A DNA stretch of 64,000 nucleotides. It comes from Parvibaculum sedimenti. Its GTDB lineage: Bacteria > Pseudomonadota > Alphaproteobacteria > Parvibaculales > Parvibaculaceae. The notes beneath the pieces were generated by a model. The model saw nothing but the letters and a program-made list of their open reading frames with translations. It was not told where the DNA came from and ran no database searches. Each line of letters starts with the position of its first letter. Positions within the stretch are counted from its first letter, which is position 1. Below, piece by piece: positions 53,086-61,012 of this stretch. The translations under genes were made by a program, and so were the position numbers. The stretch lies in contig NZ_WESC01000001.1 in the NCBI RefSeq assembly GCF_009184905.1, forward strand, positions 204,679 through 268,678, written 5' to 3'.

Positions 53086-53322
53086 ATGGCAAAACGTACG
53101 TCAGGCACGCATCACATCCTTCCCAGCTCCGGTGGTGGATGGGACGTTCGCCGCGGCGGCGCCGACCGCGCCAGTGGGCATTTCGACACCAAGCGGGAGG
53201 CGATCGACCGTGGGCGGGAGATGAGCCGCAACGCCGGGACGGAATTCAAGATCCACAAGCGGGACGGCCGGATCGGCCAGTCCGATTCGCACGGGAACGA
53301 CCCGCGCACCATCAAGGGCTAA
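53086..53322 (+). CDS. DUF2188 protein
   Basis: 78 residues, ATG 53086 after GAGAGGAG. HHILPSSGGGWDVRRGGADRASGHFDTKREAIDRGREMSRNAGTEFKIHKRDGRIGQSDSHGNDP is the DUF2188 pattern (single strand-helix-strand module binding nothing known). First gene of the rightward element operon controlled by the twin operators. Confidence 0.85.
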   Translation: MAKRTSGTHHILPSSGGGWDVRRGGADRASGHFDTKREAIDRGREMSRNAGTEFKIHKRDGRIGQSDSHGNDPRTIKG

Positions 53323-53334
53323 GGAGAACCGATC

Positions 53335-54522
53335 ATGGCCTCAGTGACGACCTTCATCCGCAACATGCCTGCTTCGTCGCTGCAGGCCTATTTCCACCAT
53401 ACCGGCATCGAGCTTCCGACCGAGGTCGATTGGGAGGCGCCCGAGCCCGAAGTGGTTCGCATCACACTTCGCGCCGTTGACGAGATGGACGACGAAGCCC
53501 GCGCCCGCATCGTCAATGACGCCGAGCGGGTCGGCGCCCTCGCCGACGATGCCGGGCAGACCGCGCTTTATGGTGTTGTCGATGACCGCACGGTTCTCGA
53601 CGATCTCGCCAATGGGCACGCCCGGGCGCTCTGGATGTTCCTGAACGAGCCGGTTCGGTTCCGCCATGCCGAGGAGGTCCGTTACACCGACGAACGCCGC
53701 CGGGGGCGGAGCTGGGATGGGTTCATCGGTGAGCCGAACCTTGATCTGCGCCGCGACGAGGCATCCCTGGATGCTTTCAAGGCGGCACTCCGCGAGCGGT
53801 TTGCCTCCAACAACATCCACATCGACATCTTCGGGCGCTACCGGCCGACCTTCGACGGCGAGGATTGCGAACTGGTGCAGATCGCGATTTACCGCGAGGG
53901 CCTGCTGGACGACTTCCTCGCGTTCGATGATGGCGGCGCGCTCGTCCGTCGCGCTCGCCGCCCCGTCTTCGAGGCCGCGATGACTTATGAGCCGGCGACC
54001 GGCGTCATCGAGGTAGTGGCCAACGACCGCGAGAGCCGCGAGGAGATGGTGCGCTTCATGGCGCGCGACCTGCTCGGAATCGAGTTCCAGAGCGAAAAGG
54101 TGCCGTTCCGCAATTACGATCTTGCCGTCCTGCTGCACCCCTTCGACTTCCCGACGGAGCCGGAGGACGGGATCGAAGCCGTCGAGGTCAAGCAGCTGCG
54201 GCTGATGCCCATCGACAATGTCGCCGAACGCGTCACGCTCGAATGCCTGCGGAAAGCCGATCGCACCATCTGGAGCATGTCGGCGGAGCGGTTCGGGCCC
54301 AATGATCCGCTGGGTGGTGGATGGGTGGCGACGCAGGCGAAGCTGACCATCAAGTTCCATCCCAAAGGCGACGCGAAGCGTGGCCGGACGCTGCCGCTGA
54401 CGATCACCATGCCGCATGGCTGCAATCTCAAGGACCAGACCGAGGAGGAGCAGCTGATCGGCGAGAAATACCTGCGCCGCTGGGGCATTCTTTCTGGGGC
54501 TGACAGTGCCGCCGCCGATTGA
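53335..54522 (+). CDS. hypothetical element protein, 395 aa
   Basis: 395 residues, ATG 53335 with AAGGAG 7 bp upstream. Mixed alpha/beta, acidic; no motif I recognise. Segments such as NIHIDIFGRYRPTFDGEDCELVQIAIYREGLLDDFLAFDDG and RVTLECLRKADRTIWSMSAERFGPNDPLGGGWVATQAKLTIKFHPKGDAKRGRTLPLTITMPHGCNLKDQ are regular and well composed, so it is a real gene. Overlaps the next gene by 17 bp, suggesting a two-protein complex. Confidence 0.7.
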   Translation: MASVTTFIRNMPASSLQAYFHHTGIELPTEVDWEAPEPEVVRITLRAVDEMDDEARARIVNDAERVGALADDAGQTALYGVVDDRTVLDDLANGHARALWMFLNEPVRFRHAEEVRYTDERRRGRSWDGFIGEPNLDLRRDEASLDAFKAALRERFASNNIHIDIFGRYRPTFDGEDCELVQIAIYREGLLDDFLAFDDGGALVRRARRPVFEAAMTYEPATGVIEVVANDRESREEMVRFMARDLLGIEFQSEKVPFRNYDLAVLLHPFDFPTEPEDGIEAVEVKQLRLMPIDNVAERVTLECLRKADRTIWSMSAERFGPNDPLGGGWVATQAKLTIKFHPKGDAKRGRTLPLTITMPHGCNLKDQTEEEQLIGEKYLRRWGILSGADSAAAD

Positions 54523-55444
54523 TCGGAAGGCGGCAGACCTACTCCTGTCTGTGATCGAGACTCCAGACGCGGTTATCAGCGGCTCGGTCCTCGACAGCTA
54601 CTATGGTCGGGTCGCGCCAGCGCTGAAGGCGGCCGGCATCCTTCAGCCGAAAGATCACTCGCGGGCAGCCGTTTCACTCGTTGATCACGAGGACGAGCCC
54701 GTCAATCTGACTTGGTCACCGGAACATCGGGCATATGGGTATTTCAGCCCGACAGCGGGGTGGGTGAGCGTCCCCGGTGATCAGTTGGCGATGTTCCGCG
54801 TCAACTTCAGCAAGCTGATCGGCCAGTTGGTGGAGCGGCTGGATTTGTCGCCGCGAACTGGCCCTGTCGAACTCGTGCCCGACCTTCTGTGGGAGGTCGG
54901 CGACGCGCGACTTCCAGGACGCAGCAAACGTACATCCGTCTGGATTGGCCGTCGGCTCTGCGAACCAGCGATATGGAAAAGTTTCATCGATACTGCCCGC
55001 AAGCGTCCGGCGCCCGGCTTGCGAATCGTCCTGAGCTTCACGCCTGGGAATCGCCTGCCGACTGACGTGCACCTCGGTCATACGCTGATCGCCGTTCGAG
55101 ATGTCGCCGATCACAACGGTCTTGCTGTCGTTCCCGACCTATTGGCTGCCCGTGTTGCGGCGGGCTCACAGCTGAACGACGACCTGATCACCATGGCGGC
55201 CGACGGCGCGTCCCTCACAGTTCGCGGAACACGGCATGCATTCTCTGGATCGAAACAGCGCGCAATCATCCGGCAATTGTATGACGCTTGGAAATCCGGC
55301 CATCCGGAACTTCTGACCGCCGAGGTTCTGGAGAGCGCAGGATACAGCACCAGCGTCAACACGCTGGCGAAGGCTTTCTCCGGGAGACCTGAATGGCGCG
55401 AATTCATCAGAGAGGAGAATGGCCGCTGTTGGATGTTCCTTTGA
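54506..55444 (+). CDS. hypothetical element protein with winged-helix-like tail, 312 aa
   Basis: 312 residues with a GTG start at 54506 inside the end of the preceding gene. No recognised family. The last 70 residues (FSGSKQRAIIRQLYDAWKSGHPELLTAEVLESAGYSTSVNTLAKAFSGRPEWREFI) look like a winged-helix DNA-binding module of the type that reads repeats or signals. Co-translated with the 395-aa protein. A terminator follows, ending the first rightward transcript. Confidence 0.65.
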   Translation: MPPPIDRKAADLLLSVIETPDAVISGSVLDSYYGRVAPALKAAGILQPKDHSRAAVSLVDHEDEPVNLTWSPEHRAYGYFSPTAGWVSVPGDQLAMFRVNFSKLIGQLVERLDLSPRTGPVELVPDLLWEVGDARLPGRSKRTSVWIGRRLCEPAIWKSFIDTARKRPAPGLRIVLSFTPGNRLPTDVHLGHTLIAVRDVADHNGLAVVPDLLAARVAAGSQLNDDLITMAADGASLTVRGTRHAFSGSKQRAIIRQLYDAWKSGHPELLTAEVLESAGYSTSVNTLAKAFSGRPEWREFIREENGRCWMFL

Positions 55445-55465
55445 TGCGCTGAATCTCTCAACTGC

Positions 55466-55492
55466 AAGGCCGCCCGATGGGGCGGCTTTTTT
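55466..55492 (+). terminator. rho-independent terminator
   Basis: AAGGCCGCCC, loop GATG, GGGCGGCTTT then TTTTT. It begins 22 bp after the stop of the 312-aa gene. The following 55493-55611 contains CCTACC/CTCCTACC words repeated about three times and the leader of the next gene. Confidence 0.88.
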
Positions 55493-55611
55493 CATTTCTG
55501 AGCCGGTTTTTCCGACTCCTACCTTGAGCCCTACCTGGCTCCTCCCCGGCTCCTACCCGCCCGGCAGCCATCGTCTCCGCAGGTTTTCGACAAGAACCCA
55601 AGGAGACACAG

Positions 55612-55821
55612 ATGGCTACGAAACACCTCAACCAGATCGACCTGGCTGCGCGCTGGAACATCAGCCACCGCACGCTTGAGCGCTGGCGCTGGACGGGCGA
55701 AGGCCCGCGCTTCGTCAAGCTCGGCGGTCGGGTCGTGTACCGCCTCGAAGACGTCGAGGAGTACGAGCGCGAGCAGATCCGCGCGAGCACCGCCGACACC
55801 CCTGCCAAGCCTGCGGCGTGA
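55612..55821 (+). CDS. excisionase/AlpA-type helix-turn-helix protein
   Basis: 69 residues, ATG 55612 with AAGGAG 7 bp upstream. KHLNQIDLAARWNISHRTLERWRWTGEGPRFVKLGGRVVYRLEDVEEYE is the HTH_17/MerR-like excisionase family. Such small proteins bend att-site DNA or act as transcription factors in phages and islands. Opens the replication-module operon. Confidence 0.85.
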   Translation: MATKHLNQIDLAARWNISHRTLERWRWTGEGPRFVKLGGRVVYRLEDVEEYEREQIRASTADTPAKPAA

Positions 55822-55831
55822 GGGGGCGGTG

Positions 55832-56320
55832 ATGACGATTTCCAACCGCATCTCGCTCGATGAGCTCCGGCACATGGCCGTCGGCGACGTCGCCGCTCTG
55901 CCCGCCGATCAGCTCGCTCTCCTGCAGGACGAGGCCGCCGAAGCCCTTCGCCGCGCCAAGACGGCCAGTGACTGGCTCGATGGCGCCGTCGCCCTCAAGT
56001 ACGCCGACCGCTCCCATTCGGCGCGCCAGGCAGCCGGCAAGGACACCGGCACGATCCGCTTCGAAGACGGCGCGGTCACCGTGATTGCCGATCTGCCGAA
56101 GCGCGTCGACTGGGACCAGGACAAGCTCGCCGCCCTCGTCGAGCGCATCCGGGTCGAGGGCGACGACCCCACCGAGTACGTCGACGTCGCGATCAAGGTG
56201 CCCGAGCGCAAGTTCGCGGCTTGGCCGAGCCACATCCGCTCAGCCTTCGAAGACGCGCGCACCGTCCGCACCGGCAAGCCCAGCTTCCGTCTTTCCCTGA
56301 ACACCGAGGTGACGTCATGA
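55832..56320 (+). CDS. phage-type hypothetical protein, 162 aa
   Basis: 162 residues from ATG 55832. MTISNRISLDELRHMAVGDVAALPADQLALLQDEAAEALRRAKTASDWLDGAVALKYADRS is helical, then RFEDGAVTVIADLPKRVDWDQDKLAALVERIRVEGDDPTEYVDVAIKVPERKFAAWPSHIRSAFEDARTVRTGKPSFRLSL. Similar proteins precede replication ATPases in alphaproteobacterial phage islands; function unknown. Overlaps the next start by 4 bp. Confidence 0.75.
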   Translation: MTISNRISLDELRHMAVGDVAALPADQLALLQDEAAEALRRAKTASDWLDGAVALKYADRSHSARQAAGKDTGTIRFEDGAVTVIADLPKRVDWDQDKLAALVERIRVEGDDPTEYVDVAIKVPERKFAAWPSHIRSAFEDARTVRTGKPSFRLSLNTEVTS

Positions 56321-56613
56321 GCATCACGCAGAATCTCGCGGTGGTCCGCGAGCAGCATTACGGGCTGGACAAGCTGCCCGAGACCATCCGGGTGCCGGCC
56401 ATCGGCGAACGTCGCGACGAGACCGTCAAGCCGGTCGGGGCGGCCTCGATCGACGACCTGGCGTTCGCCCTCATCGGGCTGAACGAGCGGGCATCGGCGC
56501 TCTACCGCGAGATCGACGCGGTGCGCACCCTTCACGACGAGGGGCGCAAGGCCGGCGCGCTGGGTGCGGACATCGCGATCGATGCCCTGATCGCGGCGAA
56601 GGGAGGCAAGTGA
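56317..56613 (+). CDS. phage-type hypothetical protein, 98 aa
   Basis: 98 residues, ATG 56317 overlapping the previous stop (ATGA). LPETIRVPAIGERRDETVKPVGAASIDDLAFALIGLNERASALYREIDAVRTLHDEGRKAGALGADIAIDALIAAKGG is mainly helical; no family recognised. Stop overlaps the P-loop ATPase start. Confidence 0.7.
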   Translation: MSITQNLAVVREQHYGLDKLPETIRVPAIGERRDETVKPVGAASIDDLAFALIGLNERASALYREIDAVRTLHDEGRKAGALGADIAIDALIAAKGGK

Positions 56614-57500
56614 TGGCTCTCCCGATCATTTCGGCCGATCAGCGTCTCGCCGAGCAACGCGGGGTCAAGGGCACGATCTTCGGCAAGTCCGGGATCGGCA
56701 AGACCTCGCTGCTCTGGACGCTCGATCCCGCCACCACGTTGTTCATCGATCTCGAGGCGGGCGACCTCGCCATCGAGGGATGGTCCGGCGACAGCGTCCG
56801 GCCGCGCACATGGGCTGAATGCCGCGATTTCGCGGTCTTCATCGGCGGACCCAATCCGGCGCTGCGGGACGACCAGGTCTACAGCGAGGCCCACTACGCG
56901 GCGGTGTGCGAGCGCTTCGGCGATCCGGCGGCGCTCGACCGCTACGACACGGTCTTCATCGACTCGATCACCGTCGCCGGGCGGCTCTGCTTCCAGTGGA
57001 GCAAGGGACAGCCGGAGGCTTTCTCGGACAAGACCGGCAAGCCCGATGTCCGCGGCGCCTACGGCCTGCATGGCCGCGAGATGATCGCGTGGCTGACGCA
57101 TCTGCAGCACACGCGGGCGAAGAACGTCTGGTTCGTCGGGATCCTCGACGAGAAGCTCGATGACTTCAATCGGCGCATCTACCAGCCGCAGATAGATGGC
57201 TCGAAAACCGGTCTGGAGCTGCCGGGCATCGTCGATGAAGTCCTGACGATGGCGGAGATCAAGGACGACGCCGGCACACCCTATCGGGTCTTCGTCTGCC
57301 AGACGATCAATTCGTGGAACTTCCCCGCGAAGGACCGCTCCGGTCGCCTCGACCTGATCGAGGAGCCGCATCTCGGCCGTCTGATGGCGAAGATCCGCGG
57401 GCCCGTTAAGCCCGCCTCCGAGCGGCTCGCCTATCGCAGCCCGTCCCCTGCCGCGACCGCTCCGACCCCCGACGCTTCCACCCCTTCCGAAAACATCTGA
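56613..57500 (+). CDS. phage P-loop ATPase (RecA/Sak-like)
   Basis: 295 residues, ATG 56613, GGAGG 6-7 bp upstream, TGATG overlap with the previous stop. Walker A TIFGKSGIGKTSLLWTLDP (residues about 20-35), LFIDLEAGDLAIEGW, and Walker B-like YDTVFIDSITVAGRL. Such small ATPases (phage nucleotide-binding protein/Sak4-like) act in single-strand annealing or recombination of phage DNA. The C-terminus is a Pro/Ser/Thr-rich tail. Followed by a DUF669-like gene, a standard pairing. Confidence 0.82.
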   Translation: MALPIISADQRLAEQRGVKGTIFGKSGIGKTSLLWTLDPATTLFIDLEAGDLAIEGWSGDSVRPRTWAECRDFAVFIGGPNPALRDDQVYSEAHYAAVCERFGDPAALDRYDTVFIDSITVAGRLCFQWSKGQPEAFSDKTGKPDVRGAYGLHGREMIAWLTHLQHTRAKNVWFVGILDEKLDDFNRRIYQPQIDGSKTGLELPGIVDEVLTMAEIKDDAGTPYRVFVCQTINSWNFPAKDRSGRLDLIEEPHLGRLMAKIRGPVKPASERLAYRSPSPAATAPTPDASTPSENI

Positions 57501-57517
57501 ACGAGGAGACCCCAGTC

Positions 57518-58117
57518 ATGTCTGGATCCTGGAACGACTTCAACGACGCCAAGCAGAACGCCAACATCATCCCGAAAGGCACACTGGCCAAGGTGCGCCT
57601 GACCATCCGCCCCGGCGGTTTCGACGACCCGTCGCAGGGCTGGACCGGGGGCTATGCCACCCGCGGCACGACCGGTTCGGTCTACCTCTCGGGCGAGTTC
57701 ACGGTTCTCGAAGGGCCCTATGCCCGGCGCAAGATCTTCACGCTGATCGGGCTCTACAGCCCCAAGGGTCCGGACTGGGCGAACATGGGCCGCAGCCTCG
57801 TGCGCGGCATGCTGAACTCCGCTCGCGGCATCTCCGACAAGGACACGTCCGCTCAGGCCCAGGCCGCCCGTCGCATCAGCGGCTTTGCCGATCTCGACGG
57901 GCTCGAGTTCGTGGCGCGGATCGACATCGGCACCGACACCAACGGCGAGGAGAAGAACGAGATCCGCGCGGCCGTGACGCCGGATCACAAGGAGTATGCC
58001 GCTCTCATGGGTGGCGTGCCCGGTGTGGTAGCGCAGTCGCAGGCTCAGCCTTCCCAGCCTTCCATGCCCCAATCTTCAGCACCGGCCGCGGGCACGCGCC
58101 CGTCCTGGGCGCAGTGA
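57518..58117 (+). CDS. DUF669-like ssDNA-associated phage protein
   Basis: 199 residues. MSGSWNDFNDAKQNANIIPKGTLAKVRLTIRPGGFDD, GSVYLSGEFTVLEGPYARRKIFTLIGLYSPKGPDWANMGRSLVRGMLNSARGIS and ISGFADLDGLEFVARIDIGTD are typical of the beta-rich DUF669-like proteins that follow Sak/RecA-like ATPase genes. The Gln/Ser/Pro-rich end (QSQAQPSQPSMPQSS) resembles an SSB tail. Likely protects or coats single-stranded DNA; that is inference. Confidence 0.7.
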   Translation: MSGSWNDFNDAKQNANIIPKGTLAKVRLTIRPGGFDDPSQGWTGGYATRGTTGSVYLSGEFTVLEGPYARRKIFTLIGLYSPKGPDWANMGRSLVRGMLNSARGISDKDTSAQAQAARRISGFADLDGLEFVARIDIGTDTNGEEKNEIRAAVTPDHKEYAALMGGVPGVVAQSQAQPSQPSMPQSSAPAAGTRPSWAQ

Positions 58118-58124
58118 GGCTGCC

Positions 58125-59828
58125 ATGCTGCTGCGTCCCCGCCAGAAGCAGTTCGTCGAGCGCAGCGTCCGCGCGCTCGACGAACACGGAAACACCCTCG
58201 GCGTCGCCCCGACCGGAGCCGGCAAGACGATCATGCTCTCGGGCGTCGTCGGCCGCATGGTCGGCGAAACCCCGAAGAGCACGGGCGCCAAGGCCTGCGT
58301 GCTCGCCCACCGCGACGAGCTGACCGCTCAGAACCGCAGCAAGTTCGGCCGGGTGAACCCGAAGATCACGACCTCGGTCGTCGATGCGAAGGAAAAGTCG
58401 TGGGCTGGACAGGTCACCTTCGCGATGGTGCCGACGCTGGCGCGCGCGGGCAATCTCGACCAGCTGCCCGCGCTCGACCTCCTGGTGATCGACGAGGCGC
58501 ATCACGCGGCAGCCGACAGCTATAGGCGCATCATCGACACCGCGCTCCAGCGCAATGCCATGTGCCGGATCTATGGCGTCACCGCGACGCCCAACCGGGG
58601 CGACAAGCGCGGTCTGCGCCCGGTGTTCTCGAACGTCGCCGATCAGATCCGGATCGGCGAACTGATCGCCTCCGGCCATCTCGTGCCGCCGCGCACCTTC
58701 GTCATCGATGTCGGCGTCCAGGACCAGCTCACCAAGGTGCGCCGCACGGCCGACGATTTCGACATGGCCGAGGTCGACGCGATCATGAACCGGTCGCCGG
58801 TCACGGACGCCGTCATCCGCCACTGGCGGGAAAAGGCGGGCGAGCGCCAGACGGTGGTGTTCTGCTCGACGGTCGACCACGCACGCAACGTGACCGCCGC
58901 GTTTAATGAGGTGGGCGTTTCAGCAGGGCTGATCCATGGCGACATGCCCGACACCGCCCGCAAGGCGACGCTTGCGGCCTATGCCGCCGGTGATCTGCGG
59001 GTCGTCGTCAATGTCGCGGTCCTGACCGAGGGGTGGGATCACCCGCCGACGAGCTGCGTCGTGCTGCTGCGGCCGAGCTCCTACAAGTCGACCATGATCC
59101 AGATGGTCGGTCGCGGCCTGCGCACGGTCTCGCCCGAAGACCATCCGGGCGTCGTCAAGACCGACTGCGTCGTGCTCGATTTCGGCACCTCGACGCTGCT
59201 GCACGGTTCGCTGGAGCAGGACGTCGACCTGGACGGACGCGAGCCCTCCGGCGAGGCGCCGACCAAGGATTGCCCGGACTGCGGCGCCATCGTGCCGCTC
59301 GCCACCACCGAATGCCCGCTGTGCGGTCACCTCTGGGAGCGAGAGGACGCGGGCGAGGTCACGCCGCTCGGCGACTTCGTAATGTCCGAAATCGACCTCC
59401 TCAAGCGGTCGAGTTTCCGCTGGTGCGATCTCTTCGGCGACGATGCCGCACTCATCGCCAACGGCTTCAACGCCTGGGGCGGTGTCTTCTTCCTGAACGG
59501 CCGCTGGTACGGCATCGGGGGCCTGCAGAAGCAGCGGCCTCATCTGTTGGCTGTGGGCGAGCGCACTATCTGTCTGGCGGCGGCGGACGACTGGCTCAAC
59601 GAGCATGAGAGCGACGAGAGCGCGCACAAGACCCGCCGCTGGCTGAACCAGCCGCCCACCGACCGGCAGCTCGCCTTCCTGCCGCCCGAATACCGGCAGG
59701 ATTTCGGGCTCACCCGCTACCAGGCATCGGCGCTGCTCGCCTTCCGGTTCAACCGCGACGGTATCCGCTCCCTCGTCTTCGGAGCGGCGGAAGCCGCGCC
59801 CGATGCAGCGATCGGGAGGGCAGCATGA
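58125..59828 (+). CDS. DEAD/DEAH-box (SF2) helicase, phage type
   Basis: 567 residues. Motif I APTGAGKTIML, motif Ia LAHRDEL, motif II LVIDEAHHAAADSYR, motif III YGVTATPNRGD, motifs IV-VI VFCSTVDHARN, NVAVLTEGWDHPPTSCVVLLRPS and QMVGRGLRT. After the helicase core comes a zinc-ribbon (CPDCGAIVPLATTECPLCG) and a C-terminal domain of about 150 residues. It unwinds or remodels nucleic acid during element replication. Begins 7 bp after the DUF669-like gene. Confidence 0.93.
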   Translation: MLLRPRQKQFVERSVRALDEHGNTLGVAPTGAGKTIMLSGVVGRMVGETPKSTGAKACVLAHRDELTAQNRSKFGRVNPKITTSVVDAKEKSWAGQVTFAMVPTLARAGNLDQLPALDLLVIDEAHHAAADSYRRIIDTALQRNAMCRIYGVTATPNRGDKRGLRPVFSNVADQIRIGELIASGHLVPPRTFVIDVGVQDQLTKVRRTADDFDMAEVDAIMNRSPVTDAVIRHWREKAGERQTVVFCSTVDHARNVTAAFNEVGVSAGLIHGDMPDTARKATLAAYAAGDLRVVVNVAVLTEGWDHPPTSCVVLLRPSSYKSTMIQMVGRGLRTVSPEDHPGVVKTDCVVLDFGTSTLLHGSLEQDVDLDGREPSGEAPTKDCPDCGAIVPLATTECPLCGHLWEREDAGEVTPLGDFVMSEIDLLKRSSFRWCDLFGDDAALIANGFNAWGGVFFLNGRWYGIGGLQKQRPHLLAVGERTICLAAADDWLNEHESDESAHKTRRWLNQPPTDRQLAFLPPEYRQDFGLTRYQASALLAFRFNRDGIRSLVFGAAEAAPDAAIGRAA

Positions 59829-59831
59829 GCC

Positions 59832-60245
59832 ATGACCACTCTCAATCCCATCACGGCCGAGGACCGGCGACGACTCTGGCATCCGCGTGGAACGCTCTGT
59901 GCTGTCTGCCGGCGACCCACCCGTGGCTTTGGCTGGTTCGACCCGGTGCGGTCGAAGCAGCCGCGCCCCTCGGTCTGGTTCTGCTCGATGGCCTGCCAAG
60001 GCTTCTGGACGCGCTCGGGCAGCGGTGGGGGCTGGGCCATGGTTGATCTCACCGAACAGGAGCAGGCCGCGATCCGTGCCGCAATGAAGCCGGTCGCCGA
60101 GATCATGGAGGAGATCGGCTGGCAGGCGCGGTTCTCCGATCTCTCGGAGGCGCAGGTGCTCACGCTGATAGAGGTCGCCGTCGGCGGCTTCCAGGACGCC
60201 ATGCACGCCATGGCGGCAGACGCTGAGGCGGAGGTGCCGTTCTGA
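59832..60245 (+). CDS. DUF6511-like zinc-binding phage protein
   Basis: 137 residues. LCAVCRRPTRGFGWFDPVRSKQPRPSVWFCSMACQGFW contains two Cys pairs, a small zinc finger; the second half is an amphipathic acidic helix pair (MVDLTEQEQAAIRAAMKPVAEIMEEIGWQARFSDLSEAQVLTLIEVAVGGFQDAM). The type recurs in alphaproteobacterial phage replication modules. Its stop overlaps the next start by one base. Confidence 0.75.
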   Translation: MTTLNPITAEDRRRLWHPRGTLCAVCRRPTRGFGWFDPVRSKQPRPSVWFCSMACQGFWTRSGSGGGWAMVDLTEQEQAAIRAAMKPVAEIMEEIGWQARFSDLSEAQVLTLIEVAVGGFQDAMHAMAADAEAEVPF

Positions 60246-61012
60246 TGCTCGACTACAACCGCCGTCCTACCTGCGCCGACCGCATCAACGCAGTCATCGA
60301 CAAGGCGATCATTGCTGAACGCGCGGCGATGGCGCCGCGAATCTATCTCGGCGGCTCGCGGCTCGGAGCTCCTTGCGAGCGTGCACTTCAGTTCGAGTTC
60401 ACCGGAGCTGCGAAGGACGAAGGCCAGGATTTCACCGGCCAGACGCTGCGGATCTTCGAGATCGGACACGCTCTCGAAGATCTCGCGGTCCGCTGGCTCC
60501 GGGCTGCCGAGTTCGATCTCTACACCCGCAAGGGCAACCGTCCGGACGGCGACCAATTCGGATTCTCGGTCGCTGGCGGCCGCATCCGCGGCCACGTCGA
60601 CGGCATCATCGCTTCCGGGCCAGTGAGCCTCGGTCTGCGCGTTCCCGCGCTCTGGGAATGCAAGACGATGAACGCCAGGAACTGGCGCGAGACCGTTGCC
60701 AAGGGCGTGGTCGTAGCCAAACCCGTCTACGCCGCCCAGATCGCGATCTACCAAGCCTACATGGAAGCGCAGGTCCCGGGCATTTGCGAGAACCCGGCGC
60801 TGTTCACCGCGATCAACAAGGACACGGCCGAGCTGCACCATGAACTGGTGGCGTTCGACGCGGGGCTCGCGCAGCGCATGTCCGACCGGGGCGTACGGAT
60901 CCTGCAGGCAACCGACGCCGGGGAGCTGCTGCCGCGGATCGCCACCACCCGCGATTTCCACGAGTGCCGCATGTGCCCGTGGGCGGAACGCTGCTGGGGG
61001 CTGCCGGCATGA
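60245..61012 (+). CDS. Cas4/RecB-like PD-(D/E)xK nuclease with Fe-S cysteines
   Basis: 255 residues. Nuclease site: H75 in IFEIGHALEDL, D119 in RGHVDGII, E138-x-K140 in ALWECKTMN, and motif QxxxY at YAAQIAIYQAYM (Q165). Four Cys (C44, then C241, C244, C250 in ECRMCPWAERCW) match the 4Fe-4S arrangement of Cas4 and AddB. No CRISPR array or other cas genes are near, so it is a stand-alone phage exonuclease, probably making 3' overhangs for the recombination proteins upstream. Confidence 0.85.
   Translation: MLDYNRRPTCADRINAVIDKAIIAERAAMAPRIYLGGSRLGAPCERALQFEFTGAAKDEGQDFTGQTLRIFEIGHALEDLAVRWLRAAEFDLYTRKGNRPDGDQFGFSVAGGRIRGHVDGIIASGPVSLGLRVPALWECKTMNARNWRETVAKGVVVAKPVYAAQIAIYQAYMEAQVPGICENPALFTAINKDTAELHHELVAFDAGLAQRMSDRGVRILQATDAGELLPRIATTRDFHECRMCPWAERCWGLPA

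Noticed and set aside
55500..55570. CCTACC-type direct repeats as an iteron array
   Set aside because: Words are only 6-8 bp, irregularly spaced and partly explained by local C-richness; too weak to call.
60245..61012. CRISPR-Cas locus suggested by the Cas4-like protein
   Set aside because: No array of regularly spaced short repeats and no cas1, cas2 or effector gene in the window; phage-borne Cas4-like exonucleases are common.
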